Positions 1-11,937 are shown, counted from the first letter of the stretch. The stretch: DNA of 64,000 nucleotides from Valencia hispanica (GCA_963556495.2 OY747707.1:29093871-29157870), one strand, 5' to 3'. Notes: generated by a model from the sequence alone, not told the origin. A program made the numbers and translations.

Positions 1-1273
1 CTTACACCTTAAATAGTATTTAGCTATCACTGTTTATCTCTCCAGAACGTCTTCTTCCATCTTCTTGTTAAGCTCTGAAGAACCAGTTCACGCTAGTCTG
101 ATAGCAAAGCATGAAGCAGTCCCTCAGGCTGGAACGTCCAGTAGATATCTTGCTGCACTGATGTCTTTCATCCCGGTGATCTGATACATATTTATCAGGA
201 ACATTATGCTAGAACAATAAGCTTGTTCTCTGTAACTTGACCTGCCCTAGATGCATTCGCTAAGACACAGAATAAGTAGATACATTTTAAATACATACGA
301 ATATTCCTGTAACAGGGAAAAGCCATCATACAATAAGATTGGAAAACATAACAGTTTTTGAAGTATTATCAATGAATAAATAAATATTATCTTTGGCTGT
401 TGATTGCAGTTTTCCTAATTCAAAATTCTGGAATTAGGGTGTAGGTGGATGCTTGATGTGAGGGTTAATTCACATCCACATATCTGTTAAAAGTTCCCTT
501 ACAGTTCACAGTTACTGAACAGAGCCATAAAAAGCAAGTGTACTTAGCAACATGGACATATATCATTAACCATTGTGATATCTTGTTTTTTATGTTTACT
601 GTTTATTAGTTTAAAAAGTGCAGTTAATACATACTTGTCTAGGAAGTGATCTCTATCAGATGGGTTTATACTAACTTTTCTGCTGTTGATGCCAGTTCTT
701 TATCAGATGCTTGTTTTGTTTTCTACTCTGATGGTGTGGTCTCTTTGGTTGCTATCAGACTCATTGCCACCAATCCTGTTCAGGCTTCACTGGTCTCCTG
801 GTTTAGATGTGTCACAGAGTCCTTAACAAAGGTGATGAGTCACTGTGTTGTTGAGGGTTGTGCAGTTAGACTGTCATGTATCAGAGTCCCACAGTGCGGT
901 TCCCAGAGCTCTCTCTCAGTCACTGTGGCCATGCCTATTGGCTGGCTGTTCAGCCAGCAAGGCTTACAGGCCAGAAGTGTTGAAGGGAAAGCCCAAGAGA
1001 ACCAGGGGTATGAGTCTGCTGTGGCCAAGTGGTAAATTCTCACCTGCTACTAAGTGAGAATTAGCGCAGTGATCGTTTTCCTTTCACACTGTGAGTAAAA
1101 TAAACCCAGTCCCACAACCTGCTGTTATTTAACCAATGGTCTCACATAAAGCAGAAAGATACATTCTCTTATTCTGTTTTGAGAAGCAAGCCTCTGTGCT
1201 CCAAAGTCACGCCACTTAGCAGAACACAGTGTTCTGGGAATACTGGGCTCTTACCACCTCTTCTCTTTTTCAG
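1..1273. other. abcc4 intron, partial
   Basis: AT-rich intronic sequence ending in the pyrimidine tract and AG acceptor at 1272-1273. I see no exon, RNA gene or recognisable mobile element. The open frame at 646-1035 lacks similarity to the part of MRP4 expected just upstream (the end of the first half of the second membrane domain), so the preceding exon must lie outside the window. Confidence 0.6.
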
Positions 1274-1424
1274 GTGTTCCTGCAAGTCATCGGAGTTATT
1301 GTGGTAGCCGGCACCATTATCCCCGGGATTCTGATTCCCGTTGTTCCTCTTCTCGCCATCTTCCTGTTCCTGAGACACTATTTCCTGCAGACCTCCAGGG
1401 ACATCAAGCGGCTAGAGTCTACCA
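1274..1424 (+). CDS. abcc4: abcc4 exon: membrane helices of second TMD
   Basis: First exon in the window, 151 nt, phase 0 at its start, one nucleotide left over at its end. It encodes V-F-L-Q-V-I-G-V followed by two hydrophobic stretches broken by prolines, then a charged segment ending TSRDIKRLEST. This is the helix pair and cytosolic coupling segment of the second membrane domain in ABCC4, where the motif RDxKRLES is nearly invariant. The acceptor is AG at 1272-1273 behind a CTCTTTTT tract. The donor is GT at 1425-1426; the split Thr codon A|CT is completed by the next exon. The frame would hit a stop at 1433-1435 if the donor were not used, which supports the boundary. Confidence 0.95.
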
Positions 1425-2039
1425 GTAACTTTTAAAACTGTTTTGCAGTGTGGGGATGGGTTCCTCCGTTTGTTCTGATAGACAAAAGTCAACCACAGGA
1501 ATGCTAATAGACCACTAGAGAAAGCCATGGTTATTAGCATAAAGGTTAAAGGTGGCAATAACCTATGGCTTGGCCACAAGCAGTTTCCTCTAGAGATTAG
1601 GGTTCATGACATCACATACAAAGCGAAAATGCCAAGTGGGCATGACTAGGCCATAGTTTGTCTTTTATTCTTAGCTTAAAACCTTAAGGCTGAAAGGAAA
1701 TATTTAGATTTTCTCAGTGACTTTGTAAGACTGAAAAAATGGAGACAAAAGACCAATGAAATACAATCTTTGGCTAAAACAAACTAAAGCAGAACAGGAC
1801 GCCTGCTTAGTGTTTGTCTGATGGAAATTTAGCATGCTACCATTTAACAGCTTACATGTATTAGTACACACACTTTAACATTTTTACAAAAACTATACCT
1901 AAGAGATTATTACTATACAGCCAAATATGGCTGTTTCAAGATTACAATTCTTGAAGAAAAGGAATGATGTACTTTATAGTTGAACAGAACTTTTCTCTGT
2001 TTGTTTGCTAACATTTATTTGATCTTACATTTCCTAAAG
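1425..2039 (+). other. abcc4 intron
   Basis: 615-nt intron between the GT donor at 1425 and the AG acceptor at 2038-2039. AT-rich; no mobile element or other feature recognised. Confidence 0.85.
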
Positions 2040-2159
2040 CTCGGAGTCCTGTCTTCTCCCACCTTTCTTCCTCCCTCCAAGGCCTGAGCATCATTCGTGC
2101 CTTCAAGGCTCAGCATCAGTTTCAGCAAATGTTTGACAAGTATCAAGATCTTCACTCAG
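2040..2159 (+). CDS. abcc4: abcc4 exon: cytosolic loop of second TMD
   Basis: 120 nt encoding (T)[21 protein letters not shown] and onward to YQDLHS(E). The [14 protein letters not shown] stretch is the conserved intracellular loop of ABCC-type exporters that contacts the nucleotide-binding domain. The exon begins with CT, which completes Thr, and ends with G, which starts the Glu codon shared with the next exon. The donor is GTTAGA at 2160. Relative to mammalian ABCC4 the segment after RAF is more divergent ([12 protein letters not shown]), as expected for this variable part of the loop. Confidence 0.95.
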
Positions 2160-2492
2160 GTTAGATCTATAAAACATATTTTAGTTAAAAATTAAAAAGG
2201 AAAAATGATATTGTCTTTTATGTCATGACTGTTCTGTATAAGGAAATATTTGTTTGTGAATTGCCAGACATTGTTGTATGTATGATTCTTGTCATTGCAT
2301 ATATGAATTAAATGTGAGCAATACTAAGTTGCAAATACTTACAGTGGATCTAAAAAGTATGTACACCCCTATTAAATTGACACCCTGATAAAAAAATTCA
2401 AAACCTTTTTCCATCTTTAAGGAAAAATATGTCTTGTACAATTCAATGGTAAAACACACAAAACCATTGAATGGAAAAATAGAAAAACACTC

Positions 2493-2656
2493 GGGCTGTC
2501 AAACAATAAAATTGTTACTCTAATAATCACAGGGTAGCTGTGAATTCATTACAGTTAATTATGATTAATCAACATTCCTAAATGTGACCGAAAAAGTGCA
2601 CTTTTGGTGTAAATAAAGGCCTCAACCTCCGTTAATGTGTTAATTTAGACAGCTCT
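2493..2656. mobile_element. small hAT-like MITE candidate
   Basis: Starts gggctgtcaaa and ends gacagctct, forming short terminal inverted repeats (GGGCTGTC against GAGCTGTC on the other strand). The interior is rich in TTAAT/ATTAA, as in the common fish GGGCTGTCAAA family. It interrupts the terminal region of the surrounding Tc1 relic. No convincing target duplication was found. Confidence 0.45.
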
Positions 2657-2951
2657 AACAAAAAACAGGATAGCCGTAATAACCTGGTTGGAAAAGTGTG
2701 CACACCATTCAATGGATACTTTGTTGACTTAAATCTTTTCTTGGTAGTATTTCCCCACTCTGCCATACAAAAGTTCTTCAAATCTATCAGCTTTTGAGGA
2801 CATTCCTATTCAGATTCTCCACACATATTCTGTCAAATTTTACTCTCTCTCCTATTAAACTTTATTATTTGGTCGGTGAAGACAGATTTGGTTGATTTGG
2901 ATTTATGCCTAGAGTCATTGCAATGCTGTAAACAATGAAACACCTGCAGCT

Positions 2952-4560
2952 ACTACAGATGGACGACATAAAAGTCATAACAATAGCTTCTTAACATCCA
3001 CTGCAGCCTTTTCCCACATCACCAACGTTGTTAGCTTGGCACTATTGATACGGGAAGACCATTACAGGTAGATCACCTTGAGAAGAGCTTGTGGCCAATG
3101 TTTTATTGATAATTGATAATTTTTTTTCGCTGCAGTCATGCCAGCCAACCAAAGTTTACCCTCTATCTCAGTGATCTTGAACCTGGAGTCGTCATTTCGA
3201 AGAAGCAGTTCCGGTTGCAGTGGGAGCTTCCTCCCCATCAAAACAGACATCCTATCCACAACTTTGCCCCAAAATCTCTGTACATCTGGACACTCCCATA
3301 AGACATGTATTAATGTACCCAAGATGGCCTGATAACAAAATGTACAGTACTACCTCCCATTATCTATACGCAGGCAATTCTGTAGAGGTGTATGACATGA
3401 GATTGTTATAAATGAAGGAGACAGTTTTCTTTCGGGATACTCCTTCCATAAGAGACACTATAGGATGAGTTTTTAATTCAGACTCCCAGGGAACCTTGAG
3501 AGATTTGAGCTGACCTTACCCTAAAGTAGAGGAATTGTGAATTTCTTGGGATACCAAAGTGGGACATTAGATCTGGGAAATCTAAAATTTAGTTTTGCCC
3601 TGAGATATCCCCCAACGTCCAGATCACACGTTGAGCCCACAGCTGAGAGATAAATGGCTTACCAACTGGTATTGTGTCAAATAGGAGAGTGTTTATGCCA
3701 TTTCAGTTTGAAGTCTACATATTTCTCTAGATTCCTCATAGTTTGTACTGTATATGAGATTACTGGTCCAAATTCTGAGTAACACTTCTTATGCTTGAGA
3801 CCAGAGAAGATCACATCCTGAAGCCTTAGGGGGCGAACCAGCTCCTGTTCTAGTGTTTTCCAAGGTGACACTAACTCAGCATCAAACCAGTATTTTAAAG
3901 AACGTAATATAAACGCGAATACAACGGCTGCACGGATACAAGCAGCTGAATGAGTTTCCTCTGCAGGGTGTCTGGGCTCTCCCTTAGAGATAGGGTGAGA
4001 AGCTCAGTCATCTGGAGGGGGCTCAGAGTAGAGCTCCACATTGAGAGGAGTCAGTTGATATGGCTCGGGCATCTGGTCAGGATGCCTCCTGGACGCCTCC
4101 CTGGTGAGGTGTTCTGGGCACGTCCCACCAGGAGAAGGCTCAGGGGAAGACCCAGGACACGCTGGAGGGACTATGTTTCTCGGCTGGCCTGGGAGCGCCT
4201 TGGGATTCCTCCCGAGGAGCTGGAACAAGTGGCTGGGGAGAGGGAAGTCTGGGCCTTTCTGCTTAAGCTGCTGCCTCCGTGACCCGACCCCGGATAAGCA
4301 GAAGAAGATGGATGGATGGATGGGTAATATAAATGCTTAATGATACAACTTGAAATTCGGGCATTGCAACGTTGACCACTAGATGAGCGGTTTCTTACCA
4401 TTTCAAGTAAACTTTAAGCATTGATTCAAGTTTCTGCCAATATCCCGTTGGGGGTGATATTGGGAGGATGGAGCTAATAAAGTTTATACGTGGACGAATA
4501 TTAATTTTGATTGTAGCCACGCGGGCAGGCATGGATGATGGGAATGCTGCCCACCTCACT
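2952..4560 (-). mobile_element. L1-like LINE fragment, ORF2 C-terminal part
   Basis: The 14-bp word aaacacctgcagct occurs at 2938-2951 and again at 4561-4574, a perfect target-site duplication flanking the insert. The minus-strand frame at 3062-3322 contains GTLIHVLWECPDVQRFW, the Cys-Pro/Phe-Trp block of the L1 ORF2 C-terminal region. The frame at 3677-3871 carries a further matching segment (SPWKTLEQELVRPLRLQD). The reading frame is broken repeatedly and the 5' part is missing. No poly(A) is visible at the 3' end near 2952. A Rex3 copy lies inside it. Confidence 0.75.
3914..4323 (+). mobile_element. Rex3/RTE-type retroposon, 5'-truncated copy
   Basis: Perfect 10-bp target duplication gtaatataaa at 3904-3913 and 4324-4333. 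The body encodes the C-terminal tail of the Rex3 polyprotein, with RMPPGRLPGEVFW and RWRDYVSRLAWERLG, and ends with a short GATG tail (gatggatggatg), the 3' hallmark of Rex3. Only the last 410 bp are present, and they sit inside the L1-like LINE. Confidence 0.88.
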
Positions 4561-5092
4561 AAACACCTGCAGCTTTTGCCTCAAACCTGACTAGTTCCTA
4601 ATTTCACCCACTCTGGCAAAATCCGCAGTTCCATTTTTAGAAAAGTAACCCCAGAGCATGATGGCACCACCACCAAGTTGCACCGTTGGAATGGTGGTCT
4701 TTTAAATATTGCCAAAGGCTATAATTGAAAAGGGGTTTAAACATATTTTTCATTTAAGGGTTTGCATACCAATGAAACCAGTTTATTTGACCTTTTCTAT
4801 ATTTTTTGTTTTTGTTTGATGTTCCGATTTATGTGTTTTTCTGTTCAATTGGACACGATAGATGTCCCTTCATGATAAAAAAAAAAAACTGTGGCTAATG
4901 AATGTGATGACTATCCTTTTAGGTACATTGGTTGAAGTCGAAATTGGGTTCTTTTGCAATTATGAACAGTGCCTTGAAAGATTGGTTCCACATGTCAATC
5001 AGTACTGTGTTTTGGACTAAAATAGTTCTTTTTTGTTTCTGTGATTTAAAAATTATACTTCTTAACTGTATCCTTGCTATTTTTACTAACAG

Positions 5093-5203
5093 AGGCCTGG
5101 TTCCTCTTCCTGACCACTTCACGCTGGTTTGCTGTGCGTCTCGATGGAATTTGTTGCATTTTTGTCACAATTACAGCTTTTGGCTGTCTGTACTTCAGGA
5201 ATG
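5093..5203 (+). CDS. abcc4: abcc4 exon: membrane helix
   Basis: 111 nt. The leading AG completes Glu; the exon then reads [20 protein letters not shown] and a hydrophobic helix ending [19 protein letters not shown] is almost unchanged across vertebrate ABCC4. The acceptor is AG at 5091-5092 and the donor GTACTG begins at 5204; the final G joins GA of the next exon to make Gly. Confidence 0.96.
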
Positions 5204-5332
5204 GTACTGTATTGATCACAGACACAAACACTCACATGAAGGGGATTATTAATATTTGAGCTATTGTTATTAAGAACACAACAGCCAGTGCCTTCATATA
5301 TGTGCATGTTTCCTTTTTTACTTGTGTTAAAG

Positions 5333-5433
5333 GACTGGAACCAGGTGCTGTGGGCCTGGCTCTGTCCTATGCCGTCACTCTTACAGGCATGTTTCAGTGG
5401 GGAGTCAGACAAAGTGCAGAGATCGAGAACCTG
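5333..5433 (+). CDS. abcc4: abcc4 exon: last membrane helix
   Basis: 101 nt after a 129-nt intron. It encodes (G)[18 protein letters not shown] and then [15 protein letters not shown]. This is the last transmembrane helix of the second membrane domain and the start of the linker to the second nucleotide-binding domain. GLALSYA and MFQWxVRQSAExEN are ABCC4 signatures. The donor GTGAGA at 5434 leaves phase 0. Confidence 0.96.
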
Positions 5434-5546
5434 GTGAGAACATTTACACTTTGCATTCTAACATAATGCTGTGTACCTGGCTTGCATTTTAGTGTTTAAC
5501 GAATAAATTCAGGCTGCCACCAAAACTGTTTGTCCAAATTTCAATA

Positions 5547-6364
5547 GGTAAAGCCTGGTTAACACGGCATGATTTTAAAATTGTTGCATGAGTTTTAGAC
5601 CACTGACACAGAAATAAAAAATCACGGATATTCCTGTTTTTGTCCTACAATGTCTGGTGTGTGGCCACACGGCAATGACGAGACACTGCACATGTACTGA
5701 TTTTACTCACAAACATTCCAACTCAGACAGGAAATCTCACAAAGCTTCACGATATAAAATGTGACTTAAAGGAGTAAATAAATATGGATGCTGAGGATGA
5801 GGCATTGGCAATAGTTTGTTGACTAGTTTTAACAGAAAAAAATGAAATCCTGGCATTGGATAAAGGAGTGGACACAGCAGGAGCAGGGGCTCTACTTTTT
5901 ATACAAAGATATGGAGGTGAATTATTGTTTTTTTTCACTCGGAAACATCGTTGCTCTGACTCATCTCTGTTTCTATGTATTTGTGGACTGTGGTCAAGTG
6001 AGCCGACACTTGGAAATAATAATACACGCTTCCAAGGTGTATCGCTGCCTGTCACCTTGCTTTCTGATCGGCTACATGTCACATTCAACAGGCTGCATGC
6101 TCATTTGTCCTGGCAACATACCATACGCCGCAATATCTGGCCAAGACAATCCAGCATGTTGAATATCTCTGATTTGTGATCGCAGTGGTCCAGACGTCCT
6201 TCCGAGCAGACCAGAGCACTGTGAACATACCACACACGGCAGGAATATCTGTTAGTATTATCTTAAGAGCCATCCCGATAATCGGGGTGTGTCGGAAGGG
6301 GAAAATCGGGTCAAAAATTGGCCTAAAAATCCTGCTGTTTGAATCAGGCCTAAGCCAGGCTACC
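5547..6364. mobile_element. non-autonomous DNA element candidate
   Basis: Imperfect terminal inverted repeats: ggtaaagcctggttaacacg on the left, and on the right aggcctaagccaggctacc, whose reverse complement begins GGTAGCCTGGCTTAGGCCT. The interior has no transposase. It resembles fish elements whose ends read 'cctggttcacacggc'. The right boundary is approximate and no target duplication was resolved. Confidence 0.45.
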
Positions 6365-7130
6365 CCAGATTTTTTTTTTTACATAAAAAAAAAATTAAAA
6401 ATCTGTGACATGAGGATCACAATGTAGAGACACAATTTATCCAGTACATAAGGAAAACTGTTGCAAAATGTATTTATGTTCTATCATAAAAACTACAACA
6501 ATGAGTGAAAACCTTACTTAATCATATTCTATGCAATACCAATATACAGGCGATTTACATAACTGGGGCACATCTTCAAAGAAGTAAAGAAACTTCATAA
6601 ATGACAGAACTTCTTGTTGATCATAATTATTTATTTTCTTCATGCTTTCTTCATGATTCAGTTGAGGAGAATGCTTTCTCTGTATGGTCCATGGCAGCTG
6701 GTTGTTGAAAGATTGGTCTTTGGATGTTCATTTTCTTAGAAGGACCCATGCTTCTTAAGATTTATCTGAAACAAGTTTAGTAAAGTAGCAGACCTGAACC
6801 AACCAATCAGTGAATGAGATTTATGTAGCTGGAGATTGGAATATGTTTCACAATTAATGGGTTTTTCATTTTGGATTGTTATAGTTTTAGATTGCAGTGG
6901 ACTTAATTTGAGGTTGTTAAGCCCCTTTATCCTTATTTTAGCTTCTTTATTAATACTTTATTTATATCTCTAACAAACATGCAACAAACGGACAAATTAC
7001 TTTCCACCTTGCCATCCTGGAGTGTGCAGAATGGCATAGCTATACTCCATGTAGACAGGATGAATACTTGGCAGAATCTCCAGCTATTATTGTTTTTCCT
7101 ACTTTGTGATTTGAACTAGGGCATATAGAT

Positions 7131-7474
7131 TAGGGCTGCACAATATTAGAAAATCTTGCAATGGCGATAAAATTGGTAAATATTGTGATGACAATATGTG
7201 CCTTTTTTTCTTCTTTTATTCTTCTTTCCTCTTTCTCATCAGTGCTTCCATACTCCATAACCTTTAGCATTTAGGAAAATGTCATTGGTGTCCATTGTGA
7301 ACATCTACTGTCATGACACTGTCCAACTATTAAATTATCATGTAAAGTACAACTCATAACACTTTGTATATATTAGGGAACAATTGTTGCATTTGAAATA
7401 GTCTTTTGTGATATGAATATTGCAAACACTGATATTGCGATGACGATATATTTGGGATGTACTGTGCAGCCTTA
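7131..7474. mobile_element. hAT-type MITE
   Basis: Terminal inverted repeats tagggctgcaca on the left and tgtgcagcctta on the right (one mismatch in 12). They are flanked by an 8-bp target duplication with one mismatch: atatagat at 7123-7130 and acatagat at 7475-7482. Eight-bp duplications and TAGGG-type ends are diagnostic of hAT. Internal repeats of 'gcgat/atat' are typical of this widespread vertebrate family; no coding sequence. Confidence 0.8.
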
Positions 7475-8439
7475 ACATAGATTGAGCTAAAGGACACAGG
7501 GTAGTCCTGGACAAATTAATTTTTGGAGGTTGCAGAGGACTTAAGACTGGTTTGGAGACTCACACTCTAACAGGACAGTAAACCCTGGCCGACTCAAAGT
7601 TTAGCCCTAAATAGAATTAGGAATCTTGGAAACTGACATATACATAGCCTCCCCTTCTCCTTTTACCTGAGCCTGAGATGTTTTGCAAATAAAATTGGTG
7701 AATGCTCTTTTTTTATTGCCAAAAATTCCAATAAAATATATTTTAGTTTGTTGTTGGAACATGACAAAATATGAGAAAGTTCACAGGGTAAAAGAGCCCT
7801 TTGCAAAGCATATTATATATCTGCAAAACAACACAGATATTATCAATGTTTATTCATAATTTCTAAATCTCTCAGATATTTTAATAATTTAAGTTCTTTA
7901 AAAAAAATTCCACTTCTTACTAAGTTACCAAACTCACACACTGCACCTTTAAACCTACTGCTTTACAAAGTATCTGACAGTGTTCAAACATTTATTCATT
8001 TTTTCTTTTTGAAAACTTTGTTAGTGTAAATAATAGCCTGCTGATGTCGTCAATTTGAACTTGACCCTTGTTTTTTTTTTTTGAGTGTTTTAGAGTTTTA
8101 AGGTGACGGTATCTAGTTGTTAAACCTAAAATAATGTGTAATTGACTGATGACTCGTATTGGAGAATAACAGTCAAAAATGTATCCTTGTGTGCTTTTCA
8201 TTTTATTAGCACTTAAATTTGTCTTTGACTCCCAAGGCTTTTAAAGTGAAGTGCTGAAGTGCTAAATAACTCAGCTAAAGTTATCTTTTAGAATTAGGCA
8301 ATCATTTATATAGTCAAGGCACTAAATAAATAATCTAATGATTTATGAAACTGAAAAGCTCTAGTTTATGTTGCCAAAGCAGTTAAGAACAAAGTTCTTT
8401 GACAAAACTAACTAAAAGCTTATATGTTATTCTTTCTAG

Positions 8440-8631
8440 ATGACCTCTGTGGAGAGAGTGGTTGAGTATGCAGACCTAGAGAGCGAAGCACCTTGGGAGG
8501 TGGACAAACAGCCTCCAGGAGACTGGCCTCAGAAGGGCTCCATCATCTTTGACAGCGTTAGCTTTTCTTACAGTGACAGCACACCTTTGGTCCTAAAGAA
8601 CCTGAGTATTGTCTTCACATCCAGAGAAAAG
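8440..8631 (+). CDS. abcc4: abcc4 exon: linker and start of NBD2
   Basis: 192 nt, 64 codons, phase 0 at both ends. It encodes MTSVERVVEYADLESEAPWE, a proline-containing linker, then IIFDSVSFSYSDSTPLVLKN and ends in SREK just before the Walker A exon. FSYS contains the aromatic A-loop residue that stacks on adenine. The initial ATG is internal to the protein, not a start codon. Donor GT follows AAG at 8632. Confidence 0.96.
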
Positions 8632-9336
8632 GTTTTTGTCTTTACATCCACCTGTGCGTGACTTGATATGCAGCCAGTTTGGGAGGCGTGCCGTGGTTTC
8701 TTTTTTTATATGGCATTATTTCTGAATCAATTATTAAAGGGACATCATATTGTGCCGCTGAATCTTAAGGACTATACCATTTGTGATTCATGGAATACAT
8801 ATCATGTAATTAAGACTGTTCAAGTGGATCCATTTGTTTCCAATTTGCATTTTGAGCTACCTGACGGTGACAACTGTTTATTCAGTATAAGAGAGAGGAG
8901 AGGCCGAGGGAGAGGGGCAGAGGAAGGCAGAGGGGAGATGGTTAAGGATGATTGAAATTGTGTTTAATGCAGGGGGTGTATTTTGCATGGTTATGGTTGG
9001 CCAGGGCAGCTGATTTCACAATGGATGGGCTGATAAGTGAAAAGGCCCTGGCTCTGACAGCCCATGGGAGGGACCTCTGCAGCATGCCATGGGGGGGTAA
9101 AAGGCTGTGTGCATCTTATTGCCCCTGACAACTTTTTTTTCCCTGCAACTAGCAGCTTTAATAATAGATATTTCACTGTAGCCTTTAGCTGAAAACAGTT
9201 TTAAGGAAAACTTTAGTTGTTGAGAGAAATGGCTTTGTAAGAACACATTGCTTTTTCCCAAAATCAGATTAATTCCCCCTTTCTAATCTAGGATTTTTCT
9301 TCCTACAAAGCAGCTAAATGTAATTTAAATTATAGA

Positions 9337-9489
9337 TTTTTTTTTTACGTGTCCTGAGTGGCACTCAGAATTGGTGTCTGAGTACCAAGTAGAAGCCCAA
9401 CAGATTTACTTTCACAAGTGGAGCATTACAGCTTTTGCTATAGTACTCCACTTGATATATATGTGTGAGAAATCTTAATTATGAACTGC
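9337..9489 (-). mobile_element. small A-tailed retroposon, copy A (H/ACA-like fold)
   Basis: On the minus strand this is about 143 nt followed by ten A residues (T run at 9337-9346). It matches copy B (23631-23782, + strand) over its whole length, nearly identically over the central 120 nt. It keeps the hairpin with arms CAAGTGGAG and CTCCACTTG, a second stem GGTACTCAGA/TCTGAGTGCC, and an ACA three bases before the A run. Relative to copy B it lacks about 8 nt on the 3' side of the second hairpin, which destroys the lower stem. Identity as a small-RNA retropseudogene is inferred; see findings. Confidence 0.55.
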
Positions 9490-10822
9490 TGTGGGTTTGC
9501 TGTGCCCTGATTATCATGTCAAGATGGAAGAAATAGGTTAACTTAAGAAAACTGTAATACCTACTTGCATATCTTCCTTTTGTTTCAGTGGCGCTGGAAG
9601 GCAAGAAGGCATAGGAATATAATGCTACCCTATCACCATCCAATGCATTCAACATTGTAGCATACACACTTGATCATCAGTTAATATTACAGCAATGACC
9701 TGATAACACAGTTTCTTGATCTTATGCACCATTGGAAACGCTCTGGTTTCCTCAGTATGGTGGATTCTTGAACTGACCTAGTTTTTGATTAATTTGGCTA
9801 TTCATACGTGACTGCTTGGGGGGATTTATAGGGCATTAAAATTTACTTACCAAGTTGTCAGTTGATGCATTATTGGGTAAGAAAATCATGGAAAAGTAAC
9901 GTACCTGGCCTGACACAGCAGAACAATGGCCAATTCTACACCACTGATCCTAGTATACGTGTACTGTAAAAAAGTGAAAGCATTCAATGAATCAAAAAAT
10001 CCTCTCCGAAACAGCCCTAACCCATCAAGGTTCGAAGTCCACTAAACGATTGAAAGTGTTCTGTGGTATTTAGTACCAAGATGGTAGCAGCAGATTTCCT
10101 AAGTCCTACAAATTGCGAGGCTGGTTTGCATGGATCGGTATTTAACTGCATAGATTGGGATTTGACAATTGTCAAATTAAACGAAGGCCATGGCATTCTG
10201 GTGCCATGTGTTTCCCAGTCATTTGATATACATGCACCCAGCCAAAGACATAGTGTAATTGAAGAAGTGATTGAATCAACCAGGCCACCTTCTCCAGTGG
10301 TTTGTAGCTCATGTGCACTATGCAGGCACTTTCAGAGGTGAAAATGGGTCAGCAAGGACATTCTCATTGGTCTGCAGCTGTGCAGCCTCACACACAGCAA
10401 ACTGTGATACACTGTGTATTCTGAGATCCCTTTATCAGAACCACCTTTAACTTATTCAGCAATTTGAGCTGCAGTAGCTCTTGTTGTTCACTCCCAACGT
10501 GCATCAATGAGCCTTGGCAACACATGAACCTATTGCCGGTTAACCACTGTTGCTGAACAGGCCACGGGAGGTGTAGTTTTAGAGATGTTCTGACTCAACC
10601 ATCTACAGTGGCTTGCAAAAGTATTCGGCCCCCTTGAACTTTTCCACATTTTGTCACATTACAGCCACAAGCATGAATCAATTTCATTGGAATTCCACGT
10701 GAAAGACCAATACAAAGTGGTGTACACGTGAGAAGTGGAACGAAAATTGTACATGATTCCAAACATTTTTTACAAATAAATAAGTGAAAAGTGGGGTGTG
10801 CGTAATTATTCAGCCCCCTAAA

Positions 10823-11838
10823 TCAAAACTTTGCAGAACCACCTTTTGATGCAATTACAGCTGCCAGTCTTTTAGGGTATGTCTCTACCAGCTTTGCACA
10901 TCTAAAGACTGAAATTCTTGCCCATTCTTCTTTGCAAAACAGCTCCAGCTCAGTCAGATTAGTTGGACAGCGTTTGTGAACAGCAGTTTTCAGATCTTGC
11001 CACATATTCTCGATTGGATTTAGATTTGGACTTTGACTGGGCCATTCTAACACATGGATATGCTTTGTTTTAAACCATTCCATTGTTATCCTGGCTTTAT
11101 GTTTAGGGTCGTTGTCCTGCTGGAAGGTGAACCTCCGCCCCAGTCTCTAGTCTTTTGCAGACTCCAAGAGGTTTTCTTCCAAGATTGCCCTGTATTTGGC
11201 TCCATCCATCTTCCCATCAACTCTGACCAGCTTCCCTGTCCCTGCTGAAGAGAAGCACCCCCAGAGCATGATGCTGCCACCACCATATTTGACAGTGGGG
11301 ATGGTGTGTTCAGAGTGATGTGCAGTGTTAGTTTTCCGTCACACATAGCGTTTTGCATTTTGGCCAAAAAGTTCTATTTTGGTCTCATCTGACCAGAGCA
11401 CCTTCTTCCACATGTTTGCCCACATGGCTTGTGGCAAACTGCAAACGGGACTTCTTATGGTTTTCTTTTAACAATGGATTTCTTCTTGCCACTCTTCCAT
11501 AAAGGCCAACTTTGTGCAGTGCACCACTAATAGTTGTCCTATGGACAGATTCCCCCACCTGAGCTGTAGATCTCTGCAGCTCGTCCAGAGTCACCACGGG
11601 CCTCTTGGCTGCATTTCTGATCAGCGCTCTCCTTGTTCGGCCTGTGAGTTTAGGTGGACGGCCTTGTCTTGGTAGGTTTACAGTTGTGCCATACTCCTTC
11701 CATTTCTGAATGATCGCTTGAACAGTGCTCCATGGGATTGATGTTCAAGGCTTGGGAAATCTTTTTGTAGCCTAAGCCTGCTTTAAATTTCTCAATAACT
11801 TTATCCCTGACCTGTCTGGTGTGTTCTTTGGACTTCAT
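10823..11838 (-). pseudogene. Tc1 transposase, frameshifted
   Basis: The reading begins at 11838 with MKSKEHTRQVRDKVIEKF, the N-terminal helix-turn-helix of Tc1-type transposases. It continues in another frame around 11385-11597 (TLDELQRSTAQVGESVHRTT, second helix-turn-helix) and in the frame at 10823-11083 with WPSQSPNLNPIENMW, which holds the last acidic residue of the DDE catalytic triad. The conserved blocks are in order, but several frame changes separate them, so this copy cannot make an active protein. Confidence 0.85.
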
Positions 11839-11894
11839 GGTGTTGTTGCTCCCAACATTCTCTTAGACAACCTCTGAGGCCGTCACAGGGCAGC

Positions 11895-11898
<4 letters not shown>

Positions 11899-11937
<39 letters not shown>

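Larger units (their letters stand above)
2341..4800 (-). mobile_element. Tc1-like DNA transposon relic, interrupted
   Basis: The left end reads acagtggatctaaaaagt, like the terminal repeats of fish Tc1-type elements. Antisense transposase traces are visible at about 2780-2950 (the tttatgcctagagtcattg stretch, a block usual in reverse-strand Tc1 copies) and at about 4640-4710 (ccccagagcatgatg and caccaccaccaag, corresponding to the GGGS-M-WG region of the transposase). The two halves are separated by the LINE insertion at 2952-4560. No frame survives. The right boundary is uncertain. Confidence 0.6.
2160..5092 (+). other. abcc4 intron carrying nested mobile elements
   Basis: 2.9-kb intron. 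Positions 2341 to about 4800 are a Tc1-like relic broken by an L1-like LINE, itself broken by a Rex3 copy (see separate entries). The remaining ends, 2160-2340 and about 4800-5092, are AT-rich with nothing recognised. Confidence 0.8.
5434..8439 (+). other. abcc4 intron
   Basis: 3.0-kb AT-rich intron. It carries an inverted-repeat element at about 5547-6364 and a short hAT-type element at 7131-7474. The rest (about 6365-7120 and 7485-8439) shows nothing I recognise beyond A/T runs. Confidence 0.75.

Noticed and set aside
646..1035. 129-residue open frame upstream of the first exon
   Set aside because: No similarity to the MRP4 region expected there, overlapping frames on both strands, and no splice sites that would fit the phase of the exon at 1274.
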